A DNA stretch of 64,000 nucleotides from Erodium maritimum (GCA_963921825.1 OY997588.1:135315203-135379202), one strand, 5' to 3'. Shown: positions 32,441 to 45,878, counted from the stretch's first letter. A program made the numbers and translations. Notes: generated from the sequence alone by a model not told the origin.

Positions 32441-34500
32441 TCATTTCTGTTGGATACCGGGGCGTCACACTCGTTTGTGTCGTCAAGTTGTGCTGAGAGG
32501 TTGGGGCTGAGTTTAGAGCCGTTGAGTCCACCCCTGCGTCTGGACACGCCGGTTAGTGGTGGTGTGGTGTTGACTAGAGTCTGTCGTGCCTGCGAAGTCA
32601 GAGAAGCGAACCGACACAGGAGGTTCGAGAGAGGGCTCAAGAACCCTGAAGCTGGATCGAGTCCTCAACCCGAGGAGTCGGGTATGTTCGGAGTTGGTAG
32701 GCACGACGACGGTAGTGGAGCGAGGTTTTAGAGAGACTGCGAGGATCCGTGAGGATCGGCAGCGACTGAGCTTGTGCGTGTATCCGTGGGAAGGATACTT
32801 ACGAAATGACAACCTTTGACGTAAACTTGGGAATGGATTGGCGGGCGAAGTACCGAGCCAATATCGACTGCTTTAGGCGACGAGTGACAGTGTGAGCAGG
32901 CAACACGAAGGTGTCGTGTGTGCTGGGTAGTAATGGTGGGGTTCTCCTGTCGGCATTGTCCGCAGTGGAGGAAGTATCGGCCGTGCAGAGCCTTGAGTTA
33001 CCGCGAAGGGTATGGGGGTTCCCCGAGGTGTTTCCTGAGGAGTTGAGCGGGTTGCCACCAGTTTGTGAGGTGGAGTTCAGGATTGACCTGGTGCCGGGAA
33101 TGGCAGCGCTATCGATGGCACCTTACAGGTTCGCGCCAGCCGAGTTGACCGAGCTGAAGAGTAAGCTCGAGGAACTTCGGGAGAAGGGGTTTATTCGTTC
33201 GAGCACATCGCCGTGGGGCGCGTCAGCACTCTTCGCGAAGAAGAAGAGTGGAGAGCTTCGGATGTGCATGGACTACCGGAAACTGAACCCGGTTACGGTG
33301 AATGACCGATACCCGATGCTGAAAATTGACGACTTGTTCGACCAGTTGAGAAGGTCGACGTATTTCTCGAAGATCGACCTATGATTCGGATACTACCAGT
33401 TGCGAGTGCGAGAGGGGGATGTCGCAAGGACTGTATTCCGGACATGCTACGAGCATTACGAGTTCTGGGTGATGACTTTGAACTGCCGAATGCACCTGCA
33501 GTGTTCATGGATCTGATGAACAGTATATTCCGGTCGTTCTTAAATCAGTTTGTGGTGGTGTTTTGTAGACGACAAGGATCCGGGAGATAGTTGTCGGCGG
33601 TACTGACGCCGAGGGCCGGGATCGTTGTACTAATTGGGAGTTACGGTATCGCGGAGGTTTGTACATACCGCGTGACGGCGGAGGCGACGAGCTGCGAGAG
33701 TCGCAACTTTCGCGTCTAATAGCGCACATGAATGGCACTAAGAGGAGCGCGACATCGGGTGGCATGTCTAGTAGAGCGGGATGCGGAGAGCGGTCGTGGG
33801 ATTAGTATCACGGTGCCTCACTCGTCGGCAGGTGAGAGCCGAACATCAGCGTCCCGCTGGTATACTGCAACCACTGCGGGTTGCACAGTGGAAATGGGGG
33901 CACGTCACGATGGGTTTCTTGAGCGGTTAGCCGATTTCGCCTACAACAACAGCTTTCAGGGCAGTATCATGATGGCACCATTCGAATCGTTGTATGGTAG
34001 GCCGGGTCGATCGCCCGTGTGCTGGGCAGAAGTGAGGAATAAGAGTTTACTGGGTCTAGAACTGGACCGAGAGACAGCCGAGTCGGTCGTGCCGAAACGT
34101 GAGCGGTTGAAGACCGCGTAGAGTCAGCAGGAGCTAGGCTGATAGACGGCGCCGACCTCTCGAGTCAGCAATCAGTGGTCATGTATCCCTGGAGGTGAGT
34201 CCGAAAGGGGGACTAATGCGTTTCAACCGCGGCGGAGGCGGGTTAGCCCCGCGGTGTATCGAGCCTTCCGAGGTCATGAGTGCGTCATTGAGTGGGCAGA
34301 TGTCGAGGTAACGTGTGATGTCTTGTATGAGGACAAACCAATTTGGGAAATGGATCCACGAGAGCAGGTCCTGCGCGGAAGGGTTATCCGCTTAGAACTG
34401 GTGCAGTGGCGGCACCACAAGGCCGAGTCGACTTGGGAACGCGAGAACGAGGTTCCCGTGAAGTACCCCGATCTGTTCGACTCCGGAGGTACGTCTGTTT
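32441..34500 (+). pseudogene. Element B pol remnants (protease, RT, integrase, CHD-like parts)
   Basis: Recognisable parts in order: aspartic protease with LLDTGASHSFVS (about 32450), the start of reverse transcriptase (32911-33400, [20 protein letters not shown] and a following [20 protein letters not shown]-type stretch), an integrase piece with FAYNNSFQGSIMMAPFESLYG (about 33940-34000), and the C-terminal VIEWADVEVTCDVLYEDKPI region (34254-34490). Gag and much of the RT-RNase H part are missing. Non-functional fossil. Confidence 0.85.
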
Positions 34501-34538
34501 TAAATTTCGCGGACGAAATTCCTTTAAGGGGGGTAGAT

Positions 34539-36411
34539 TGTAATAACCACTCCCGGTCAACGCCAGTCAAACCTGCGAAAAACAGGAAAATTTAAAAAAA
34601 TTCGACACACTTAAATGAACCCAAAGTTGAACCCGAGGGTCATACCGGACGTAAGTTGACCCCGCTATCGACCAAAGTGAGTTCCGGGGGACTCAGGGCA
34701 ACTTTCTGATCATTTTGGGAAATGTTGACTTTTCGCTGGAAAAGTCAACCGAGCGACGTTTTGGTCCATTCGAGGACCGTTTTGGATCCAAAAAACTTAG
34801 CCGTCATCGCAGAGGTCTTAGTTGAGCCGTTTCCTTGTAGCCCGTCAAGTTTCGTAATTACTAGGGAAAAGTAGCCGGATCTCGGCCCTGACTAGGGAAA
34901 GTTAACAGTAGAATTGCATGTGACACCAGGGTGTCGTGGGTTAAGTAGGTTTATCGAATATTAGAAAGGCATGATACGGGAACATAGCGAATATTAGAAA
35001 AGCATGTGACACTTAGTAGTGTCGTAGGAGTAGAGAACTTATCGGTATTAGGAGTACTGGAGGCATATGACCATGCCCGGAGGTTGATTGTGAAACTATT
35101 GATATTAGGAATGTTGGAGGCATTAGTTATGCTGGAGGTTGATTGTGTATTTTTGTGTCTTGGGTGGCCATGAGAGCCTGTGTTTTACTGTTGTGTCTTG
35201 GGTGGCCATGAGAGCCCGTGTTTTACTGTTGATGTCTTGGGTGGCCATGAGTGCCCGTGGAGTTGTTGAACCCGTGTCTTTACTGTTGGTGTGTCTTGGG
35301 TGGCCGTGAGTTCCCGTGGGGTTGTTGAACCCGTGTCTCTACTGTTGGTGTGTCTTGGGAGGCTGTGAGTGCCAGTGGGGTTGTTGAGCCCGTGAGTTAC
35401 TGTTGGTGTGTCTTGGGAGGCAGTGAGTGCCTGTGGGGTTGTTGAGCCCGTGAGTTACTGTTGGTGTGTCTTGGGAGGCCGTGAGTGCCCGTGGGGTTGT
35501 TGAGCACGTGGGGTTGTTGAGCCCGTGAGTTACTGTTGGTTTGTCTTGGGAGGCCGTGAGTGCCCGTGGGGTTGTTGAGTCCGTGTTTTACTGTTGGTGT
35601 CTTGGGTGGCCATGAGTGCCTGTGGAGTGTTGAACTTGTGTCGTTGTTGTTTGTTGAACTTTTCTTGTGATTGTGATTGCGAATCCCGATAGGTTGCGAG
35701 CATTCTTTGGCTGGCCTGACCAAGTTCGAGTCTCGGCAGGTTGTGAGCATTCTTTGGCTAGCCTGATCCGTGTTCGAGTCTCGGCAGGTTGTGAGTATTC
35801 TTTGGCTAGTCTGATCCGTGTTCGCGTGATTGAGGGAGGTTACTGAGCAGCTGGTATGCGATCCTTTGTGATCTTGTTTGGTGTGCAATCCTTTGTGATC
35901 TTGGGTGTTGCGTGGTGGTCTTTTGAGTCCTTGGAAGAGGTCGTGATCGTTGTGTCGGGTCTACATTACGAGTCCGAGTGTTGAGTCTGTTGAGGAAGTA
36001 ACGGGTTGTGTGTCAGTTGAGTTACTTGAGTTTGGGGATAGTGATCCCCGGTGTTGAGTTGGTTGTTGGTGTTACCGGCATTGTCTGCTAAGTATGCCGT
36101 AGTCAGTCTGTTATCTGTGGTGGTGAGCGAACGCTCACCCCTAGCTGCTTTTCCTACAGGTACCGGTCGCAGGTTGGACTAGGTGAGCTTCCGAATCTTG
36201 AAGAGCTAGGAGCGGGATTCTGGGTTTGTTTTGAGTCTAGCGACGGATACCATACTTTTGTCCACTTGTTGGGACGTATTTTAAGTTGTAAATTTTATTT
36301 TGTTGAACAAATGGTGATTTTAAAGTGATTTAGTGTAAAAGGTTTGAAAATGTTTTATTGTTTTTAAAGGTTTACGTCCTGAGTTCGGTTTTCTGAAATT
36401 GGGGCGTGACA
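34539..36411 (+). repeat. Element B 3' LTR
   Basis: TGTAATAACC to GGGGCGTGACA. Minisatellite at 35150-35620 with fewer units than the 5' LTR (29160-29790), which accounts for much of the difference in LTR length. Confidence 0.9.
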
Positions 36412-36726
36412 ACCGCTGCGACGACGGATAAGCTTTTTGGATTCAAAACGGTCCTCGAATGGACCAAAACGTCGCTCAGTTGACTTTTCCAGCAAAAAGT
36501 CAACTTTTCCCAAATTGATCAGAAAGTTGCCCTGAGTCCCCCGGAACTCACTTTGGTTGATATCGGGGTCAACTTAAGTCCGGTATGACCCTCAGGGTCA
36601 TTTTAGGTTCAATTAAGTGTCTGTCTTAAAGATTTTAAATTTTCCTGTTTTTGCAGGTTTGACTGGCGTTGACCAGGAAAGGTTATTACAGTCTACCCCC
36701 CTTAAAGGAATTTCGTCCGCGAAATT

Positions 36727-39529
36727 TAAAACTGACGTACCTCGGGAGTCGAACAGGTCGGGGTACTTCGTGCGAACCTCGTCCTCGCGTTCCCAAGTCG
36801 ACTCAGCCCCGTGATGCTTCCACTGCACTCGTACCAGGCGGATAATCTTGCCTCCTCGCAGGACCTGCTCCCGTGTTTCCATGATCCGAACCGGCTGCTC
36901 CTCATAGGAGACATCGTCAGCCACCTCGATATCTGTCCACTCAATGACGTGGGAGGGGTCTGCATCGTACTGCCGCAACTGGGACACGTGGAAGACGTTA
37001 TGAACTCTCCCAAGTTGCGGTGGCAACGCCAGATGATAAGCCACTGCTCCCAATCTGCTCAAGATCTCGAACGGGCCAATATACCACGGAGCCAACTTGC
37101 CCCCGCTGCGTCTGAACCGTACCAGTCCCTTCCTCGGGCTCACCTTCATGAAACACGTGATCCCCGACTGCGAACTAAAGAGGTCGACGTCGTCTGTCGG
37201 CATAACTCTTCTGCCGACTCTACGCGGTCCTCAACCGATCGCGTATCAGCGCGACCTTCTCTATCGGCTCTCTGACAAGATCTGGCCCCAGCACACTCTT
37301 GTCCCCCACCTCTGCCCAACACACTAGCAATCGACACGGCCTCCCATACAACGCTTCGAACGGTGCCATCCCAATACTGGCCTGGTAACTGTTGTTGTAG
37401 GCGAACTCGGCCAACGGCAGGTGGGTCTCCCACGATCCCCTGAAATCCAGCACACATGCCCGCAGCATGTCTTCCAAGATCTGAATAGTGCGCTCAGACT
37501 AACCGTCTGTCTGGGGATGGTGAGCTGTACTGAGTAGAACCTCGGTCCCCAATGCATCCTGCAGACTCGGCCAAAATCTGGACGTGAAACGAGGATCCCT
37601 GTCAGACACTATCGACACTGAGATCCCATGGAGACGCACTATCTCCTGAATGTACAAGATGCTCAACTTGTCGACCGGATCAGTCATCCTCATAGCCAGG
37701 AAATGGGCTGACTTGGTCAACCGGTTGAGTACCACCCATACGGCGTCATTTCCCTTCGGCGATCTCGGTAGTCCACACACGAAGTCCATCGTGATATGCT
37801 CCCACTTCCACTGGGCAATCGGCAGTGGCTGCAACAATCCTGCGGGACATTGATGCTCGGCCTTCACCTGCTGACAGACGAGACATCTCGACACAAACTC
37901 ATCGAGTAGCTCCATCCACCGCCGCTGGCGCATGTTTAGGTCTCGCTGGGAAAATATGTACTTGAGGCTCTTGTGATCCGAGAACACCTGAAACCCCTCG
38001 CCATAAAGATAATATCGCCAACCTTTTAGCGCGAACACGACTGCTGCTAGCTCCAAGTCGTGGGTAGGATAGTTGCGCTCGTGCGTCTTCAACTGCCTGG
38101 AGCCATAAGCCACAACTCTGCCCAACTGCATCAGTACGCAACCCAGTCCCTCTCCGGACGCATCACAGTAGACATCATATCCGATCCCTCGCTCGGGCAC
38201 CACCAATACTGGAGCGGTAGTCAACCGAGTCTTCAACTCCGTGAACGCCCGTTCACAGTCCTCCGTCCACACAAACGCGACTCCCTTGCGCTTCTGCAGA
38301 GTCATCGGCGTGGCTAGTCGCGCAAAGTCCTGGACAAATCGCCGATAATAGCCTGCCAACCCCAGAAAGCTGCGGATCTCGAAGACACTCGTGGGCCGTG
38401 CCCACTTCGAGACCGCGTCGATCTTCGACGGATCGACCAGTATACTGTCACGGGACACGATGTGACCGAGGAATTTCACCTCAGCGAGCCAGAACTCGCA
38501 CTTCTCCAGGTTGGCATATAGCTGATGCTCGCGCAGTAGTTTCAGAACAGTCCTCAGATGCACCTCATGTGCCGCCTCGCTTTGCGAATAGATGAGGATG
38601 TCGTCTACGTACACCACCACAAACTGATCTAAGTACGACCGTAATATACTGTTCATCAGATCCATGAACGCTGCAGATGCGTTCGTCAGCCCAAACGGCA
38701 TCACCAGGAACTCGTAGTGCCCATAGCGTGTCCGGAATGCAGTCTTTGCGACGTCCCCCTCTCGGACTCGCAACTGGTAGTAACCGGATCGCAGATCGAT
38801 CTTCGAGAAGCATGTCGACCCTCTCAATTGGTCGAAGAAGTCATCGATCCTCGGCATCGGGTATCGGTTCTTCACCGTGACCCGGTTCAGCTTCCAGTAA
38901 TCTATAAACATCCGTAGCTCTCCACTCTTCTTCTTCACGAAGAGTGCTGGTGCTCCCCACGGCGATACACTCGGACGGATAAACCCCTTCTGCTGAAGCT
39001 CCTCGAGCTGACGCTTCAGTTCAGTCAACTCTGTCGGCGCAAACCTGTAAGGCGTCATCGATATCGCCGCCGTTCCCGACACTAGGTCAATCCCGAACTC
39101 CACCTCACGCTCCGGTGGCAACCCGCCCAACTCCTCAGGAAAGACCTCAGGGAACTCGCATACCACTCTCGGTAACTCTCGGCTCTGCACAACCGATACT
39201 TCCTCCACTGCGGACAAAGCCGACAGGAGAACCCCGCTCTTACTACCCAGAACACACTTCACCGTCGTGTTGCCTGCTGACACTGTCACTCGTCGCCTGT
39301 AGCAATCGATATTGGCTCGGTACCTCGCCAGCCAATCCATTCCCAAGATCACATCAAAGGTCGTCATTCCTAGTACGAGAAGATCACCAGGGCAAGGAGA
39401 GTCTGCGACTCTAATCTCGCAGGCACGACAGACCCTAGTCAACGATACACCACCCCCAACTGGGGTGTCCAGGCACATGGGTGGACTCAACGGCTCTAAA
39501 CTCAGCCCCAACCCCTCAGCGCAACTCAA
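36727..39529 (-). pseudogene. Element C pol (protease to chromodomain-like end), partly open
   Basis: A 676-residue open stretch (39529-37499) covers the protease end ([14 protein letters not shown] near residues 64-77), reverse transcriptase ([13 protein letters not shown] near 160, [14 protein letters not shown] with the catalytic YVDD at 307-310), RNase H ([16 protein letters not shown] region, about residue 455) and the integrase start, ending HHPQTDG. The rest of integrase and the C-terminal part (SQLRQYDADPSHVIEW, then VRVQWKHHGAESTWEREDEV, like the chromodomain-type tail of Tekay elements) lie in 37477-36727. In a live element this polyprotein copies and inserts the element. Here it is interrupted about twice. 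Fossil. Confidence 0.9.
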
Positions 39530-39595
39530 TGAAATAAACGAATGCGACGCCCGGTATCAAATAAGAACAATGCCCATAAATGATACAATAAACAC

Positions 39596-41068
39596 GTACC
39601 CTGGATGGTCTCGCGGTACGTGGTAGATCCTGGGGCCCGGGAGTCGGTGATTGCGTACACCCCCCCTGCGAGGCCTGCTGCCTCTGACCCGGTGCACTGG
39701 CTGCTGAATACCCAAGTCTCTGCTGCTGCCTCGGAATCGGCGCGCTCGTAGACGGCTGTGAGATCCTCGACTGCTGACCCTGACGAGGGCGACCCTTGAG
39801 TGACTGTACTGTCCGCGACTGCTGCGGTCGCTGCGCTGATGTTGCTCCCAACGGCTCACGGCACCATGCCATAGTGTGTCTAACCCGGCCGCACCGGAAA
39901 AGGCTGATCTCGTCGGCTCTCGACCCCGAGCCCTGGCCTGTCCGGCTGGTCGCTGGTAGCGCCGCGGGCCCTCCTCTCCTCGGACACTCTCGCTGAAAGT
40001 GGCCTGGCTGCCCGCATAGATAGCACGTCAACCCCCTCTCTGACGCGACTGGCCCCACGGGCGCCACCGACCCCATTTTTCTTGCCCCACCCTGATGATC
40101 CTGTGGTCGAAAGAACCCCGTGGTCTTCTGTCTCCTCGGGTCTCGTGAATCGGACGGCTCTGCAAAGCTGGTCGGCCGCTGTCGAACCTCACGGGTCCTG
40201 GCCGCTTCCGGATACCCTGCTCCACCGTCGCTGCAGTATCCACGAGCTCGGAGTACTTCCGCAACCTCATGGCGAGAACCTTGTCCCGAATCACCAGTCT
40301 CAGTCCCCCCTCGAACTGTAGGCAACGGTTCTGCTCTTTCGCCACCATCTCGGGCGCGAATCTGGTCAGGGCCGTGAATCTGGCCTCGTATTATGCCACT
40401 GTCATCCCCTCCTGCTGAAGATCCAGGAACTGTCGATGTCGGTCCAACCGAGCCGACTCGGGAAAATACAGTGCCAGAAACACCGTCTGGAAGATGTCGT
40501 AGTCGTGCCCGACATTGTCCCTCACACGCCCCCACTAGTGGTAGGCGCTGTCCCTCAGCTGGTGAGCTGCGAAGGACACTCTGCGGCGGCCATCCTCGAT
40601 ACCTGATGTATCCAGGTCCCGCGTGACCTGCTCTAGCCACCTCTCGGCTAGGTCGGGGTTCGGCTCCCCGACAAATGTGGGTATCCCTAGCTTCAGGAAG
40701 TCAAGCAGGGTCCGGGCCGTATGGTCCTCTGCCTGAACGGGCCTCACTAGGACCGCTGCTGCCTCCGGAGCTGGCGATGCCGACTCTCGACTGGCGATGA
40801 TCGCCACCAAACTCTGGACTGTCCTGGTCAGCTCGTCCAGGGAAGTCGTAACTAGAGGGCCTACGACCGGTGGGACGCTGGGCATGCCCGTAGATGGTCC
40901 CGCATCGCTCCTCCGGTCCTCACCGAGAGGAGTACCCCGTGCCTCTGCGTACTCGGCGGGCTCAACGATGGGCACCCGTCCTGGTGTCCCTACTAACCGT
41001 CCCCGCCTGCCTCGGGCGGGCGCCCGTCCCCGTGTTTCCGCTGAGCGTCCTCGTCTGCCGCGAGCCAT
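39596..41068 (-). pseudogene. Element C gag (broken)
   Basis: ATG at 41068 gives MARGRRGRSAETRGRAPARG, a basic N terminus. LLDFLKLGIPTFVGEPNPDL starts the capsid domain. A zinc knuckle CYLCGQPGHFQREC is at about 39990-40032, and a second, less regular Cys/His motif follows. It is the fullest gag in the window but is interrupted two or so times. Fossil. Confidence 0.87.
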
Positions 41069-42027
41069 GTGTCAGTATCCTCTGCACGGATACATGCAAA
41101 CGTTCAGTTTGCGAACTTATATAAAGACAACATGCTCAAAATACTAGCATTCACACGGTCTATGCCTACTCTAACGTACTCGTCACTAACGTCACACCGC
41201 TCACGCTAGTAATACTTTAATTATAGTAATACGTAAAGGAAAAGCTCAAACGACCGCATAACGACTCACAGACCAAATCAAGTCACTCAACGTCAACCAC
41301 AAGCCAACACGGCCAAACAACAAAAACACACGCCCACCAGGCCAATCAAAGTCAAAACACGCTCGAAAGTCCAATCTATTTTAAAAACACGCCCTCATTC
41401 TTGGTCGGAAACGGAGCGAAAAGAAGCAAAAAGAGCCCTGAATTTCTGAGGTGCACGCTGAGCGCACAGAGTGCACCCAACATGCACCATGCACGCCGGG
41501 CGCACGACATGCACGCACCGTGCATGGTGCACGCAAAGCGCACGCTGGGCGCACGGCGTGCAGATTGGACAGAGAGCACCTCAACTGGCCACCTTTGGTC
41601 GACGCACTCCGTGTGGCCTGCGTGCATGGTGCACGCCCAGTGCACGGCTTGCGTGCGACATGCACTGGCGTGACTCATTTTAAGACCCTTCCCTTTCATT
41701 TTAAAAACTTATTTCTTGACATCAGGTAGTTACAATCCGGTCCAGGCGTCCCCGAACTACATTGTACTCACTTGATATCAACACCGTCACGCTTGACTAC
41801 TGGGGCGCCCCTGAGTTGAGTCGCGATATTTTAAAAATAGTTCACGCAACCACACATAATCAGTATGCCAGCAACAGAATGCTGCAACACACACACAAAC
41901 AAAACAAGACTCAGGACATCACGGGTCTACACACGGTTTCCGACCTACGCACCCAACGCACGACGGGACTTCACTGACTCGACTCTCCCCACCTAATTGA
42001 CGTACAGTCCAAGGTGTGAAACCTCGA
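41069..42027 (-). other. Element C leader with GTGCAC-rich patch
   Basis: No gene. 41450-41670 is a patch packed with GTGCAC, GCGCAC and TGCATGGTGCAC-type words, matching the patch in element B's leader. Both strands show open frames rich in Cys, His and Ala there, which are composition artefacts. Confidence 0.7.
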
Positions 42028-42039
42028 GCTCTGATACCA
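42028..42039 (-). other. Element C primer binding site
   Basis: TGGTATCAGAGC on the minus strand, next to the 5' LTR end at 42043. Confidence 0.9.
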
Positions 42040-42674
42040 AGCTGTCACGCCCCAATTTCAGTAAACCGAACTCGGGACGCGAACATTTAAAATCATAAAA
42101 CATTTGAAACCTGTTTTGAATAAACACTTTGAAATTACCATATAGTTAATCAAAATAATATTTACAACTCAAAAACGTCCCAACAAATGGACACGGTACA
42201 TGGTATCCGTCACTAGACTCAAAAGATAAAACCCGGACCCCGCTCCTAGCTCCTCAAGCTTCGAGAGCTCACCTAGTCCGTCCTGTGATCAGTACCTGTA
42301 GGAAAAGCAGCTAGGGGTGAGCGTTCGCTCACCACCACGGATAACAGACTGACTACGGCATACTTAGCAGACAATGCCGGTAACACCAAAACCAAACCCA
42401 ACACCGGGAATACAATCCCCAAACTCAACTACTCAACTGACACACAACCCGTTACCTTCCTCAACAGACTCAACACTCGGACTCGTGATGTATACCTGAC
42501 ACAACGATTGATGATCTCCTCCAAGGACACGACAGATAATTACGCAACACCAAACAAGATCACAAAGGATCACACTCCAAACAAGATCACAAAGGATCGC
42601 ATTCCTGTTAGCTGCTCAGTGCCGGTTGCTAACCGGCTGGGCTCGAGCCTGCCCCACGCGCTTTACCTATCACT

Positions 42675-45600
42675 TGTTGGGTCTCGATGGAGGGTATGAA
42701 CACATACTTGTAGCGGAAATAACTCGAGACCATGTCATAGAACACTACCAAATATTAGATACACAAGAGAATAAACAATATGGATGTTTCCTTACCAACT
42801 AGTTCAAGAAAAGGAAGAGAACACCAAAGAAACGATGATCGGCTTGAGTCTCCAAGACGCCTACGTATCCAAATGGAATCAAAGCCACGTAGTTCTTCTT
42901 TAGATGACTTAAGAACACAACAAGAGGGGGGGGGGGGGGGGGGGAAAGTGCCAAACTCGAAATTGTAGTGTGAGAGGGAGAGAAGTTGTGTTTCTATTCT
43001 TGTCTTGTGATTTGTTGTAGGAAAAAGATGACTTAAACCATCAACAACCATCAAGGACAAGTAAGGTGTGAAGCATGGATGTCGTCCAAAACTACTACCC
43101 CGCTTTCCCATGGATGCTCCGCTAATGCGCACGACACCCATAGGACGGGGAGGTAGTAAGGTGTTGATAATTGGGAGGTATCGGACATGACCCGTTTTTA
43201 CTTGTCCGGTTGTGTTTTAAACTTTTGGCACATCCTAGATGCGATGAGCACATCAACTACATTCCAAATGTAATGATGCCTCCAATTACATCCAATGTAA
43301 TTCTTCCTTCGAACCCGTCAACTACATCCAATGTAATGACGATTCTAAGGGCTCACAGACAATGATTAAAACCAATTTTATCTTTGCATGTGAGGTGATA
43401 TGCTCGGTAAATTAAGTTAAGCATGCAATTCTAAAACACATAGAAAAGATCATGCAAAAACTAAACCAAGCATAAAGCGTTAAATATGTACATAATAGCC
43501 CACTAAACTAACTCCCACTAGCTTCTTGAGCTCCACCGACTCCAATCCGATGTCAAAACCCGAGAAGCCACCAAATGACCTTTTCGCCCTTTCTTCGTCT
43601 TGAGTAAAATATTACAATTTAATACACGACTCGCAGGTTGGGAATTAATAAATATTACAAATAAGTGGTACGACGACCACACCTTGAAAAAATAATTACA
43701 CGCTAACTCTAACGGCTCGCAGGCCGTGAAAAGCGATAAATAATTAAATCAAACTCGGGGCTATTATGTACACCATGCCAACATCACATCACACATCGTG
43801 TTATCAAACAAGCATGTTATCAAACATCATGTGATTTTCCGGTTTTAATTAATTGCCAAGTTTCGAAATTTTTTGATACTCGGTTTATCGAAACCGTTCA
43901 AAATTGAAACTTTTGAACATTTGATTTTTGAGTTCATCAAGACGGTTCCAAACTCATCATGACTAACAAAACGGTTTAGCTCGGCATATTGACCATCCAA
44001 TGGTCATGCTTGGCCTAGCTCCGTCCAACGGAGCCCCGTTCGGTCCCGGTTTCGGCTCCCCGAGAGTCCCGCTCCCGAGACCCGAAAAATCAAATTTTTT
44101 TCAAAAATTCCAGATTTGATAAACTTTTCAAAAATTCATTTTTCATGCATTAAACCCATAAACAAGAATTTAAAACATGTTATCAAACAATTTAGCAAAT
44201 TAACATGCAAAACCGAAACTAGCAAGCAAAACCGAAAGTTCTCTTGTGAATCCCGAAGGTAGCACGGCTCTGATACCACTGTTGGGTCTCGATGGAGGGT
44301 ATGAACACATACTTGCAGCGGAAATAACTCGAGACCATGTCATAGAACACTACCAAATATTAGATACACAAGAGAATAAACAATATGGATGTTTCCTTAC
44401 CAACTAGTTCAAGAAAAGGAAGAGAACACCAAAGAAACGATGATCGGCTTGAGTCTCCAAGACGCCTACGTATCCAAATGGAATCAAAGCCACGTAGTTC
44501 TTCTTTAGATGACTTAAGAACACAACAAGAGGGGGGGGGGGGGAAAGTGCCAAACTCGAAATTGTAGTGTGAGAGGGAGAGAAGTTGTGTTTCTATTCTT
44601 GTCTTGTGATTTGTTGTAGGAAAAAGATGACTTAAACCATCAACAACCATCAAGGACAAGTAAGGTGTGAAGCATGGATGTCGTCCAAAACTACTACCCC
44701 GCTTTCCCATGGATGCTCCGCTAATGCGCACGACACCCATAGGACGGGGAGGTAGTAAGGTGTTGATAATTGGGAGGTATCGGACATGACCCGTTTTTAC
44801 TTGTCCGGTTGTGTTTTAAACTTTTGGCACATCCTAGATGCGATGAGCACATCAACTACATTCCAAATGTAATGATGCCTCCAATTACATCCAATGTAAT
44901 TCTTCCTTCGAACCCGTCAACTACATCCAATGTAATGACGATTCTAAGGGCTCACAGACAATGATTAAAACCAATTTTATCTTTGCATGTGAGGTGATAT
45001 GCTCGGTAAATTAAGTTAAGCATGCAATTCTAAAACACATAGAAAAGATCATGCAAAAACTAAACCAAGCATAAAGCGTTAAATATGTACATAATAGCCC
45101 ACTAAACTAACTCCCACTAGCTTCTTGAGCTCCACCGACTCCAAGCCGATGTCAAAACCCGAGAAGCCACCAAATGACCTTTTCGCCCTTTCTTCGTCTT
45201 GAGTAAAATATTACAATTTAATACACGACTCGCAGGTTGGGAATTAATAAATATTACAAATAAGTGGTACGACGACCACACCTTGAAAAAATAATTACAC
45301 GCTAACTCTAACGGCTCGCAGGCCGTGAAAAGCGATAAATAATTAAATCAAACTCGGGGCTATTATGTACACCATGCCAACATCACATCACACATCGTGT
45401 TATCAAACAAGCATGTTATCAAACATCATGTGATTTTCCGGTTTTAATTAATTGCCAAGTTTCGAAATTTTTTGATACTCGGTTTATCGAAACCGTTCAA
45501 AATTGAAACTTTTGAACATTTGATTTTTGAGTTCATCAAGACGGTTCCAAACTCATCATGACTAACAAAACGGTTTAGCTCGGCATATTGACCATCCAAT

Positions 45601-45878
45601 GGTCATGCTTGGCCTAGCTCCGTCCAACGGAGCCCCGTTCGGTCCCGGTTTCGGCTCCCCGAGAGTCCCGCTCCCGAGACCCGAAAAATCAAATTTTTTT
45701 CAAAAATTCCAGATTTGATAAACTTTTCAAAAATTCATTTTTCATGCATTAAACCCATAAACAAGAATTTAAAACATGTTATCAAACAATTTAGCAAATT
45801 AACATGCAAAACCGAAACTAGCAAGCAAAACCGAAAGTTCTCTTGTGAATCCCGAAGGTAGCACGGCTCTGATACCAC
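42675..45878 (-). repeat. Two tandem 1.6-kb units of copia LTR end plus leader
   Basis: Unit 1 is 42675-44279 (1605 bp) and unit 2 is 44280-45878 (1599 bp). Each has the terminal ~404 bp of the copia LTR joined to ~1.2 kb of copia leader, including a primer site. The join lies at a short shared CATG. The units are nearly identical; their length difference equals the difference in a G-run (19 against 13 G). They lie inside the TCACT target duplication of element D, so they arose by rearrangement of D after it inserted. Confidence 0.9.

Larger units (their letters stand above)
28551..36411 (+). mobile_element. Element B: gypsy element with pol remnants but no gag, plus strand, inside element C
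   Basis: 5' LTR 28551-30582 (2032 bp), primer site 30586-30597, long leader, pol remnants 32441-34500, polypurine tract 34526-34538, 3' LTR 34539-36411 (1873 bp). Flanked by ACCGC at 28546-28550 and 36412-36416. Its LTRs are shorter than those of A and C, and both lack the U3 block with the evening-element pair. That block was therefore missing before insertion, which marks a short-LTR subfamily. No gag is recognisable. Pol is heavily broken, with ten or more interruptions. Confidence 0.92.
26726..36690 (-). repeat. Element C 3' LTR (split by element B)
   Basis: Two pieces, 26726-28550 and 36417-36690, rejoined across element B's ACCGC duplication. The left end lacks roughly 100 bp compared with the 5' LTR. 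Contains T-arm-like CCGAGTTCGAGTCTCGG (minus strand, 27353-27369), the evening-element pair 28424-28432 and 28436-28444, and a W-box inverted repeat at about 36480-36505. Confidence 0.88.

Noticed and set aside
41381-41729. Cys/His-rich frames on both strands
   Set aside because: Produced by GTGCAC/TGCATG word repetition in the element C leader.
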